DNA of 64,000 nt from positions 149,366 through 213,365 of the forward strand of contig WGNM01000023.1 of the NCBI GenBank assembly GCA_016124575.1, given 5' to 3'. Each line of letters starts with the position of its first letter. The stretch's first letter is position 1. The stretch is from Cryomorphaceae bacterium (GTDB lineage Bacteria; Bacteroidota; Bacteroidia; Flavobacteriales_D; Sanyastnellaceae). This document shows positions 44,715 to 52,573 of this stretch, one piece after another. The position numbers were made by a program, and so were the translations under genes. The notes below the pieces were generated by a model. It did not search any database. It saw only the letters and a list, made by a program, of their open reading frames with translations, and was not told where the DNA came from.

Positions 44715-45650
44715 TCAATCGTATGCAGCGCATGGCACTGCACGCGAATCACCTTTTGCACAGGCATGAATTCCCAGAATTACTTCATGGGTGTTTCTGC
44801 CGTCGAAGCGAATCCTCGACAAAGCAAAGTCGTAGGCGTAAGCCACGGTTACGTAGTTAAACAAGTCAAGGCGTAGGAGTCCCACCAATCCACTTTCACT
44901 TCTGAATCCCATCCCCAGCTCTACCTTGTTGTTGTAGTCGATCATTGCTGTTCCATCGAGCGACACTTTAGATCGCCCAACATATTGCAGCATCGCACTT
45001 GGCTTGAATGTAAAGCCGCCATCCATGCCGATTGCTTTTCCTGCAGCGAATGCGTAATGGCGAGATAATTTAGAATTCGCAAGAATGTCTATTTTGTTTT
45101 CGACAACGTTCTGTATCGAAAAACCATAGAACCTATCTTTCTTGTACAGCCACAAACCAAACTGGATTTGTGGGAATATAAAGTCGTTTGACCTTCCAGC
45201 AAATGCCGGGTCGTTGAGGAATTGAACATCGGGCAGCACGACCCCACCTACATCCAATCGGTATTGCATAAATCCAACCCCTGCCCCAACACTCAACATA
45301 TATTCTCGTGAGACTTTCATGTGGTATGCGTACGCCAGATTCATACCTGTATAGCCGAGAAGACCCGTATTATCTGAATAAACTTGTCCGCCCAACCCAT
45401 GAAAATTCTGCTTATTATGACCAAAACTTCCATGAATATTTCCAAATGCTGTTCGTGGGCCATCCTCAATGCCCATCCACTGTCGGCGATAGCCAATTTT
45501 CATGTCCAAACACGGACTTGAGCCAGCGATTGCGGGGTTGATTTGGAAATAATTCAATATATAATGCGAATAGAGCGGCATTTGCTGCGCCGTCAGGTCT
45601 TGAATTCCGAGCAAAGCCGGCATCAACAATATGGCTATGATATACCTCAT
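44715..45650 (-). CDS. PorP/SprF-type outer-membrane protein (upstream of the giant adhesin)
   Basis: A 311-residue PorP/SprF-family barrel with signal peptide (MRYIIAILLMPALLGIQDLTAQ). It shows the family block MPLYSHYILNYFQINPAIAG, the RRQWMGIEDGPRTAFGNIHG segment and a C-terminal strand region ending near THEVILGIHA, followed by a short 15-residue tail. It differs clearly from the second copy at 33269, so the two are paralogues and not a recent duplication. Its ATG overlaps the stop of the small type B cargo by one base (TGATG), suggesting it serves that cargo. The giant adhesin gene follows within 12-75 bases. Confidence 0.9.
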   Translation of the reverse strand: MRYIIAILLMPALLGIQDLTAQQMPLYSHYILNYFQINPAIAGSSPCLDMKIGYRRQWMGIEDGPRTAFGNIHGSFGHNKQNFHGLGGQVYSDNTGLLGYTGMNLAYAYHMKVSREYMLSVGAGVGFMQYRLDVGGVVLPDVQFLNDPAFAGRSNDFIFPQIQFGLWLYKKDRFYGFSIQNVVENKIDILANSKLSRHYAFAAGKAIGMDGGFTFKPSAMLQYVGRSKVSLDGTAMIDYNNKVELGMGFRSESGLVGLLRLDLFNYVTVAYAYDFALSRIRFDGRNTHEVILGIHACAKGDSRAVPCAAYD

Positions 45651-46639
45651 CAGTGTATGATAGTTATTGAACCGGTGATTGGTGGAATTTCTATATCGAG
45701 AGAGTTCAGCTCAATTACATAATAATAAGCTGCCGTTGGCAAGAACTTCCCTTTGTTGGTGCCATCCCACGGCGTGGCATAACCAATATCCTTAAACACA
45801 ACTTGTCCCCACCGATCAAATATTGTTATCTGCGCCTGCGGGAAACTGCTTATGCCAGCTATCTTCCACAAATCATTGATCTCATCGCCATTTGGTGTAA
45901 TTGTATTTGGAATACCCACGGGTGGGCCAACAACGATAGTAACTACATCGGTAACCTCACACCCCCCTACATAACCGACAACCGTGTAGTCAATGGTTTC
46001 TTCTGGAATTGACACCACTGTTTCACCAATGTTGGTATCGAGGTAAGATGTTGGAGTCCATGCATAACCTGGCATATCATTTCCTCCAATTGCCGTAATG
46101 CTAGCCGATTGACCCAATGATATTTCCTGATCGCAGCATGCATTGATGTCTACCGCAGCACCGGCAATGGCGATGTCGAACATACAAGACGATAGCGCTG
46201 GGTCATGGTCTGTACCTACAAGTATTACGTAATCCGAGTTCGCATTCAAATCATCCGTCTCAATGGCGAAATCCAATGTATCTGACGCACACCCTGAAAC
46301 AGAGGAATAAGAAATAACGTCACATGGGTCGCCGGCAGGATCAACCTCCACCACGATGATTTCTAGTGTATCGCTCAACAGGCCGACAAAGCAATCGATA
46401 TTCGAAATACTCACCGTTACATTGCCTGTGTTTGTGGCGTTCGTATTCGTAGTGAAATAGAAAAACGATGTGTATTGTGCGTCGAAACAATCAAAAACAA
46501 CCGCGTTTGGGTCGCTTAAAAGTCCAGATTGGACAGTTTCTGCACAAACCTGAGTCGGGTTTGTACAATCTTGTGCGCTCATACTCGTAGAATATGCCAT
46601 GCACAACAGGCTGGATATCAGTGATATTAATTTCTTCAT
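45650..46639 (-). CDS. Small T9SS type B cargo heading the adhesin operon
   Basis: A 329-residue secreted protein. The signal peptide (MKKLISLISSLLCMAYSTSM, then SAQ) precedes a Cys-rich beta domain (about 25-170) that I do not recognise. An Ig-like domain follows (about 170-240, GYAWTPTSYLDTN), then a type B C-terminal domain (IPNTITPNGDEINDLWKIAG, IFDRWGQVVFKD, YYYVIEL, terminal TIIH). It lacks adhesive repeats. It is the first gene of a minus-strand operon with PorP/SprF, giant adhesin and second PorP/SprF, and its stop is fused to the next ATG. It may be a minor surface subunit or an adaptor for the adhesin; this is inference. Confidence 0.86.
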   Translation of the reverse strand: MKKLISLISSLLCMAYSTSMSAQDCTNPTQVCAETVQSGLLSDPNAVVFDCFDAQYTSFFYFTTNTNATNTGNVTVSISNIDCFVGLLSDTLEIIVVEVDPAGDPCDVISYSSVSGCASDTLDFAIETDDLNANSDYVILVGTDHDPALSSCMFDIAIAGAAVDINACCDQEISLGQSASITAIGGNDMPGYAWTPTSYLDTNIGETVVSIPEETIDYTVVGYVGGCEVTDVVTIVVGPPVGIPNTITPNGDEINDLWKIAGISSFPQAQITIFDRWGQVVFKDIGYATPWDGTNKGKFLPTAAYYYVIELNSLDIEIPPITGSITIIH

Positions 46640-46671
46640 GGACGGGTGAATCCTGAATGTTTAAAATTACA

Positions 46672-46732
46672 ACTATACACAGGGCGATTTTGGCCGATTC
46701 GTGTTGTTATTCACAAATCAACTGTGTATAGT
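46672..46732. promoter_or_regulatory. Widely spaced 11-bp inverted repeat upstream of the adhesin operon
   Basis: ACTATACACAG (46672-46682) and CTGTGTATAGT (46722-46732) are perfect inverted copies 50 bp apart centre to centre, in the 120-base gap before the small cargo gene. On the minus strand the proximal arm contains TATAGTTG, one base from the -7 consensus, 32 bases before the ATG. The pair could be an operator bridging the promoter or a chance repeat. Confidence 0.4.
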
Positions 46733-46760
46733 GATTAACGCAGGATTTCTCGGGGAGGTA

Positions 46761-47261
46761 TTAATTCAGGAATTCTACCAAAAGAGTGTTCTTCTCTATA
46801 GCATTTCCTTTGATCACTCCGATCGATTTGATTTGTCCGTCTCGTGGTGCCTTTATCACATTCTCCATTTTCATGGCTTCCAAGATCAGCAGAGGCTCAT
46901 CTTTGGTTACTTCCTGACCTTCTTTTACGAAAATCTCAAGTACCAGACCTGGCATTGGAGCTTTGACTTTGCTTTGTACCGCTGAGACGCCAGCACCCAT
47001 GCCCAGTTTCTCCAGGAGGGCGTCGAAGTCTTCTTTCAAATCAACGGTATAAACATTCCCCCTGATTGATACTTCGGCTTGTTTCTGGGCTATGTCGAGC
47101 GAAATCAACTCTGTCTCGAATTGATGATTCCCTTCACGAAGCAAAATGCGGTTGTTCGATAAAAATTCCCACGAGAGGTTTGTTTTCACGCCATCAACCG
47201 ACAATGTATCGTTGTTTTTAGTGACCTCAAATATTCTCTTTCCGTTTACATTCGCATTCAT
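46761..47261 (-). CDS. Biotin carboxyl carrier protein
   Basis: A cytoplasmic carrier that holds biotin for an acyl-CoA or acetyl-CoA carboxylase. The 166-residue protein has a variable N-terminal domain (1-95) and a C-terminal biotinyl domain (96-166) with PMPGLVLEIFVKEGQEV and the biotinylation site EAMKMEN (K131). The ATG at 47261 lies 17 bases after a perfect -7 element; the longer frame to 47318 would start upstream of that promoter. No biotin carboxylase or carboxyltransferase genes are adjacent, unlike the usual flavobacterial arrangement, so the partner subunits must be encoded elsewhere. Confidence 0.9.
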   Translation of the reverse strand: MNANVNGKRIFEVTKNNDTLSVDGVKTNLSWEFLSNNRILLREGNHQFETELISLDIAQKQAEVSIRGNVYTVDLKEDFDALLEKLGMGAGVSAVQSKVKAPMPGLVLEIFVKEGQEVTKDEPLLILEAMKMENVIKAPRDGQIKSIGVIKGNAIEKNTLLVEFLN

Positions 47262-47278
47262 CAGGAACAGATTTACAG

Positions 47279-47286
47279 CAAAGCTA
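47279..47286 (-). promoter_or_regulatory. -7 promoter element for the biotin carrier gene
   Basis: On the minus strand TAGCTTTG (47286 to 47279) matches TAnnTTTG, 17 bases before the ATG at 47261. Confidence 0.55.
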
Positions 47287-47334
47287 CTTAATTTGTTGTT
47301 GTTCTTTCGTTTCAACACTCGCCGATTTACTTAG

Positions 47335-47342
47335 TACCTTTG
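47335..47342 (+). promoter_or_regulatory. -7 promoter element for the M1 peptidase-hemW operon
   Basis: TACCTTTG is a perfect TAnnTTTG match. It overlaps the TTG at 47340 that would otherwise be a possible start codon, so translation must begin downstream, at the TTG at 47361. Confidence 0.6.
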
Positions 47343-47360
47343 CGCCACATCAAAATTAAT

Positions 47361-49916
47361 TTGAAAAAAACCTACCTGCCCCATTTTCTGTTTGCCTTAG
47401 TAATCGCCCTCTTTTCGCAGTGTGGGATGGTGAGGGAACGTTCTTTTGGCGCGCCCATTATGATTGAGCTCGACACCATTGCTGTGGTGTCTGTAGACCC
47501 GCAATACCACCCTTCGGAGCGCAAGGTAAACGATCTTCTTCACACGAAACTAAACGTCTCCTTCGATTGGCAAAACCTCGAGCTCGACGGTGTGGCAACA
47601 CTTACACTAAAGCCTTGGTTTTATCCAACATCGCGACTCATACTCGATGCGAAAAACATGCTGATACACAATGTCCGCATGGTTGCCGACTCAACATACG
47701 ACTTGGCCTATACATACGACAATGCTTATTTAGACATTCAGCTTTCACGCACGTTTTCGCGATATGAAAAATATACTGTTGAAATAGAATACACGGCACG
47801 TCCAGAAATGAATGTCGGAGGCAGCGATGCCATCACATCTGCCAAAGGCCTTTATTTTATCAACGCCGACAGCTCTGATGTAAACAAGCCAACACAGGTG
47901 TGGACACAGGGTGAAACAGAGGCGAGTTCCTGCTGGTTTCCGACCATCGACTCTCCCAATGAACGCATGTCGCAAGAGCTGTTTATTCGGGTTCGAAAAG
48001 ATTTCATCACCCTCTCGAACGGAAACCTTGTCTATTCTGACTTTCATGATGATGGAACGAAAACCGATTATTGGAAACAAGACCTCGAACACCCGCCCTA
48101 CCTCACCATGTTGGCGGCTGGTGACTTTATGATTTCCCGCGATTTTTGGACAAACCAAAAAGGCGATCGCCTTTCGGTTGATTATTACATGGAACCCGAA
48201 TATGCACCTTACGCTTTTCGCGTGTTTGGCAGCACACCAAAAATGATGAGCTATTTCTCAGAAATCCTCGATTACGAATATCCATGGGATAAATACGCGC
48301 AGATCGTGGTGAGAGATTACGTTTCTGGCGCCATGGAAAACACCAGCGCGGTAATTCACGGTGAGTTCTTAAACATGACCGATCGTGAGTTGATTGATTA
48401 CGACTACGAAAACATCATCGCTCATGAGCTATTTCACCATTGGTTTGGCGATTTGGTGACGTGCGAAAGCTGGTCGCACCTCCCCCTCAATGAGTCTTTC
48501 GCAACCTATGCCGAATACCTGTGGATAGAACACAGCAAGGGGCGTGATGAAGCCGATCATCAAGGACTTCAATCTGCCTTGGGGTATTTTGAAGAGTCTC
48601 GCTACAAGCGCCTCCCACTAATACGCTACGACTATGTAGATAAAGAAGATATGTTCGATGCCCACTCATACAACAAAGGAGGGCGCGTTTTGCACATGCT
48701 CAGGGCCATGCTGGGCGACGAAGCCTTTTTCGTTTCGTTGCAGACGTATATAAAGCAAAATGCCTTCAACGATGCTGAGCTCGACCATTTCCGATTGGCT
48801 TGTGAAGAGGTTACCGGACAAGACCTCGCGTGGTTTTTTGATCAGTGGTTTTTGCAGCCCGGACATCCCGAGTTGAGTGTTTCCTATTTCATTAACGAAG
48901 AAGACCAAAAAGTTCAGGCTGTGGTGCGTCAGTTGCAAGAAGACGTATTTCCAACTTTCGCTTTTCCCGCGAAAATTATGATACAAACCCCAACAGGGCC
49001 GGTCGAACACGACATCTTCGTAACCGAAGCCGACCAACTGTTCAACTTGCCCTATGTTGAGGGCATTCAAAACATCGTTTTTGATGCTGCTGGTACTGTG
49101 CTTTGTCAAAAAACCGAGGCCAAAGACAACAGCTGGTGGATGCATCAATTGAAATCGAATCCTTACCTGCCCGCACGAGCAGAAGCTTTTGATCATTTAT
49201 CAACTACAGAACTTGCAAATGAGGCCGCAAATGAGGCTTTGCGCGACAATTTTTGGTCAATTCGCATGGACGGTTTGCAGACGCTTCTCGCGGCCGATTC
49301 TATCGGTGAAGAACCCGTCGACTATATTTCATCGCATTTAACGAAAGACAAAAAATCGGTGGTGCGCGCTGAAGCCATCCAGTTTCTCTCTGATCGTCGT
49401 CCGTCGAAGCTCTCCTCCCCCGAACTAATCAAGAACCTCACCACTGAAAGGTCACCAGCGGTCATGTCGGCATCTCTTCTAGCACTTTTAGAGACAGACC
49501 CGAAGAACGCTTTGGTGCATGCCCGCAGATTATCGAGCGATAATCTACTTATCGATGTGGTTGGTATTGTGCTAGCGAGCATTGGTGAAGAGCAAGACAT
49601 CTACTTTTTCAACACCACTGTTGACAAGGCTGCCACGAGATCGGTTATTCAATCATGGTCGTATTTCCTTGATCGTCAGCCCGTTGCTTACTCAATTCTA
49701 GCTTTCCCTCGCATGCTTTCATTGATAGACGGTGCAAATGAAAAATGGTGGGTTCGTGCTGCCCTCTATCATGCCATAGGTAGCATCAGACAACGCACAC
49801 AAACAGATCCCGTGATCATGCAAAGTGAGAAGTCTGAAATTCTATCTCGTTTTGAAGACGTGTACAATGCAGAGTCGGCACCTTTTCTGCGCGAAATACT
49901 TGACCAGTATCGCTAG
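47361..49916 (+). CDS. M1-family zinc aminopeptidase, lipoprotein
   Basis: A gluzincin aminopeptidase of 851 residues. It starts MKKTYLPHFLFALVIALFSQ followed by the lipobox Cys, so it is predicted to be membrane-anchored outside the cytoplasm. The N-terminal beta domain is followed by the catalytic domain with the exopeptidase motif GAMENTSA and zinc site HELFHHWFGDLVTCESWSH then LNE (H355, H359, E378). The C-terminal third is helical with HEAT-like repeats. I chose the TTG at 47361 because the frame's earlier TTG at 47340 lies inside the -7 element and because 47361 opens a clean lipoprotein signal. Its TAG shares one base with the GTG of hemW. Natural substrates are unknown; scavenging of peptides is likely. 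Confidence 0.9.
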   Translation: MKKTYLPHFLFALVIALFSQCGMVRERSFGAPIMIELDTIAVVSVDPQYHPSERKVNDLLHTKLNVSFDWQNLELDGVATLTLKPWFYPTSRLILDAKNMLIHNVRMVADSTYDLAYTYDNAYLDIQLSRTFSRYEKYTVEIEYTARPEMNVGGSDAITSAKGLYFINADSSDVNKPTQVWTQGETEASSCWFPTIDSPNERMSQELFIRVRKDFITLSNGNLVYSDFHDDGTKTDYWKQDLEHPPYLTMLAAGDFMISRDFWTNQKGDRLSVDYYMEPEYAPYAFRVFGSTPKMMSYFSEILDYEYPWDKYAQIVVRDYVSGAMENTSAVIHGEFLNMTDRELIDYDYENIIAHELFHHWFGDLVTCESWSHLPLNESFATYAEYLWIEHSKGRDEADHQGLQSALGYFEESRYKRLPLIRYDYVDKEDMFDAHSYNKGGRVLHMLRAMLGDEAFFVSLQTYIKQNAFNDAELDHFRLACEEVTGQDLAWFFDQWFLQPGHPELSVSYFINEEDQKVQAVVRQLQEDVFPTFAFPAKIMIQTPTGPVEHDIFVTEADQLFNLPYVEGIQNIVFDAAGTVLCQKTEAKDNSWWMHQLKSNPYLPARAEAFDHLSTTELANEAANEALRDNFWSIRMDGLQTLLAADSIGEEPVDYISSHLTKDKKSVVRAEAIQFLSDRRPSKLSSPELIKNLTTERSPAVMSASLLALLETDPKNALVHARRLSSDNLLIDVVGIVLASIGEEQDIYFFNTTVDKAATRSVIQSWSYFLDRQPVAYSILAFPRMLSLIDGANEKWWVRAALYHAIGSIRQRTQTDPVIMQSEKSEILSRFEDVYNAESAPFLREILDQYR

Positions 49917-51037
49917 TGGCTGGCATCTACCTCCATATTCCTTATTGCAAGCAGGCGTGTAATTATTGCGATTTTCACTTCTCCACCTCGCTCGGGTCTA
50001 TTCCCAGCATGCGGGATGCGATGCGCAATGAAATCTTGGTCCGCTCGCAATCACAAACCTGGAACACGAAGGAGTACTTTACCGTTTATTTCGGTGGTGG
50101 AACCCCTTCAATTTTGCCGCTCCCTGATCTAGAGGTCATGCTGGTAGACCTGAAGAATCGTTTCAAGATCTCGCCTACGGCAGAAATCACCTTGGAAGCG
50201 AACCCCGACGATATCACTCCTGAAAAGTTAGGGGCGTGGCTTGAACTGGGCATTACGCGTTTGAGCGTCGGACTGCAATCATTTCACGCCAGTGATTTGC
50301 AATGGATGAATCGCGCTCACGGCGCGGATGAGGCCGCCGGCGTAGTCTCGATGATACGAAGTGCAGGTTTCAACAACTTCAGCATCGATTTAATCTACGG
50401 ATTGCCTACATGGTCGGGCACAGAATGGCTCGAAAACATCACCCGCATTATTGCCTTAGACGTGCCACATGTGTCATGCTATATTTTGACCGTGGAGCCA
50501 AAAACTGCACTCGGACATCAAGTGAAAAAAGGGGTTATTTCGATGCTCGACGATAAGATTCCAGAGCAGTATACGCTGCTTTGTGAGCACTTACGACAGG
50601 CGGGTTATGATCATTACGAAGTTTCAAATTTCGCAAAGCCCGGTTTTTATTCTCGGCACAACGGAAGCTACTGGTCGGGTCAGCCCTACCTTGGCATTGG
50701 TCCTGGCGCACATGGGTTTGATGGCACTACACGCTACTGGAACGCGGCTTCAAACATGGCCTACATCCACGCCGCTGGCGTGAAAGAAGAAGTTGAAGAA
50801 CTAACGCAGCAAGACAAATACAACGAGTTGATAATGACAAGGTTGCGAACGGCTGAAGGATTGAATCTTCGCGCCTGTCAACGTATTTTTGGTAAAGTGC
50901 CCTCTGAAGTAGATCTGCTGGCATGGAAGAAATATCTCACTGGCGGTGAATTGGTTGTAACGGGCGATAATGTGCGGATTGCAGAAACATCATGGCTCAT
51001 TGGCGACCGCATCGCTTCCGACTTCTTCTGGGTCTAA
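49916..51037 (+). CDS. hemW: Radical SAM haem chaperone HemW
   Basis: HemW binds haem and is thought to deliver it to target proteins; it was earlier annotated as an oxygen-independent coproporphyrinogen oxidase. The 373-residue protein has the FeS motif C11-x3-C15-x2-C18 (YCKQACNYCDFHFS), the YFGGGTPSIL loop, and HemW-type C-terminal domain features (SRHNGSYWSGQPYLGIGPGA). It lacks the extra N-terminal region typical of HemN, which supports HemW. It begins with GTG overlapping the peptidase stop by one base. The 3' end overlaps the convergent EamA transporter by 48 bases. Confidence 0.93.
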   Translation: MAGIYLHIPYCKQACNYCDFHFSTSLGSIPSMRDAMRNEILVRSQSQTWNTKEYFTVYFGGGTPSILPLPDLEVMLVDLKNRFKISPTAEITLEANPDDITPEKLGAWLELGITRLSVGLQSFHASDLQWMNRAHGADEAAGVVSMIRSAGFNNFSIDLIYGLPTWSGTEWLENITRIIALDVPHVSCYILTVEPKTALGHQVKKGVISMLDDKIPEQYTLLCEHLRQAGYDHYEVSNFAKPGFYSRHNGSYWSGQPYLGIGPGAHGFDGTTRYWNAASNMAYIHAAGVKEEVEELTQQDKYNELIMTRLRTAEGLNLRACQRIFGKVPSEVDLLAWKKYLTGGELVVTGDNVRIAETSWLIGDRIASDFFWV

Positions 51038-51904
51038 GGTGGTTTTTTTCATGTACGCATCCACAAACAAAGCGCCTAGGATAATGGCCGCCCCGAAATA
51101 AAACCACCCGGTCATCACTTCCGATTCAGGAAAAAGAAGCAGTGCTATTAGAATAGAATAGACCGGTTCTAGGTTGATTGTAAGGGCAACGGTGAACGGA
51201 CTCAAAGCGCGCAGCACCTCGACACTGATAACGAACGCAAATGCTGTAGCTACCGTTCCGAGTAATATCAACCACAGCCAATCGTACCTGTCCATAATAA
51301 ATAAATCGACAGTCAATTGTCCGTTAAAACCCAGATAAAGTGCCGTGAAAATCGCTGCAAAAATCATCTCATTAAACGAAATCGTCAGCGCGCTGTATTT
51401 GCGCACCTCTATCGCATTCAGTGTGCTAAATAGCCCTGCAAGAGCTGCAGAGATTAGTGCCAAAACAATACCTAACATATATTCTCCTTCTACCGAAAAT
51501 ATGATGCACAAACCGATTATTACCGCTAGTCCGAGAAACGACTCACGCCAATCGAATTTTTTCTTCAGCAACAACGGCTCGTAAAGGGAAACGAAAAGCG
51601 CTGTTGAAGCAATTGTCGCTAGTGCAATCGACACATTTGACGCTTTGATGGAGGCAAAAAACGTTATCCAATGCGCCGCTGCTAACAACCCAATAAAGGC
51701 TTGACGAGCTAGCGCTTTCGCAGGTAGCAACTGGTTTTTTCGGTATAAGAGTAAAAAAGCACCAAGCGAAACGGAGGCAATTACCGTTCGCCAAAAAACC
51801 ATTCGTTCAGCATTGATGGTGGTAAGCTTGCCGATGATACCGGTAAACCCGAATATAAACACAATGACGTGAAGGAGCAGCAGGTTTTTCAGACGCGGGT
51901 TCAT
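50990..51904 (-). CDS. EamA/DMT-family transporter
   Basis: An inner-membrane protein of 304 residues with about ten hydrophobic helices arranged as two EamA repeats (about 8-135 and 150-285). It starts with LLLLHVIVFIFGFTGIIGKL and contains the typical PVYSILIALLLFPESEVMTG near the end of the second repeat. Members export amino acids, nucleotides or other metabolites; the substrate cannot be told from sequence. Its ATG overlaps the DUF502 gene stop by four bases, so the two are coupled. Its last 48 bases are antisense to the end of hemW, so its C-terminus is constrained by two reading frames. Confidence 0.9.
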   Translation of the reverse strand: MNPRLKNLLLLHVIVFIFGFTGIIGKLTTINAERMVFWRTVIASVSLGAFLLLYRKNQLLPAKALARQAFIGLLAAAHWITFFASIKASNVSIALATIASTALFVSLYEPLLLKKKFDWRESFLGLAVIIGLCIIFSVEGEYMLGIVLALISAALAGLFSTLNAIEVRKYSALTISFNEMIFAAIFTALYLGFNGQLTVDLFIMDRYDWLWLILLGTVATAFAFVISVEVLRALSPFTVALTINLEPVYSILIALLLFPESEVMTGWFYFGAAIILGALFVDAYMKKTTLDPEEVGSDAVANEP

Positions 51905-52467
51905 TCCTGTTCATCAATTTCTACAACACCGCCCGAAACGATTAGCTTCATGATCTCACCAGCGTTTCTCTCTACTGGTGTTACTCTGTCTTTCGGTACA
52001 ATCCACAAATTGCCGGTATACGTATATGAATGGGGCACCCAAACAGCAACCTTGTTTTCACCTATTCCGAAATGCGTTAAATCGTCGTTGGTTATAAACC
52101 CTATTCGCTCTATTGGCGAGGTGTCGCTGATACGAATCAATACTGGACGATTGAAACGCTTTTTTTTTCCTACAAATGCTGAAAGTAAATCTGTTATCGC
52201 TGTGTACAGGGTTTTTACAAAGGGGATTCTATCAAGCACGCCATGGAACCAATTTCGCAAAGGCACAGCCAAAAGCGAGCCCCCGAAATAACCAATGGCC
52301 GTTAGGCTGATCAATAAAATCAAAATGCCTGAACCTGGAAACTGTTTTTCAACGGGGATGAGGCCGTCGAAAAAATCGAATAGCTTAAAAACAATGTATC
52401 CTGTAACAGCAAGTGGAACAGAAAAGAGCACGCCATTCAAGAAATACCCTAAGATCTTGCGCAACAT
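51901..52467 (-). CDS. DUF502 family membrane protein
   Basis: A 188-residue inner-membrane protein of DUF502, a family of unknown function. Two N-terminal transmembrane helices (about 5-27 and 45-67) are followed by a soluble domain with the conserved PFVKTLYTAITDLLSAFVG and a late VPHSYTYTGNLWIVP stretch. The family motif for partner gating is not known. It is the first gene of a pair with the EamA transporter. A near-consensus -7 element (TATTTTCG on the minus strand, 52484-52491) lies 16 bases before the ATG. Confidence 0.88.
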   Translation of the reverse strand: MLRKILGYFLNGVLFSVPLAVTGYIVFKLFDFFDGLIPVEKQFPGSGILILLISLTAIGYFGGSLLAVPLRNWFHGVLDRIPFVKTLYTAITDLLSAFVGKKKRFNRPVLIRISDTSPIERIGFITNDDLTHFGIGENKVAVWVPHSYTYTGNLWIVPKDRVTPVERNAGEIMKLIVSGGVVEIDEQE

Positions 52468-52573
52468 TAATTTTACTTTTCTGCGAAAATAGCCGAAATT
52501 CAGCGACTTATCTGCTTAACCGACAATTGAGTATCAACAATCAACTCAATATAGCTTTAACTCAACAACAACT

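Noticed and set aside
47340..47342. TTG at 47340 as start of the M1 peptidase
   Set aside because: It lies within a perfect -7 promoter element (47335-47342), so it would not be in the transcript; TTG at 47361 opens a lipoprotein signal peptide.
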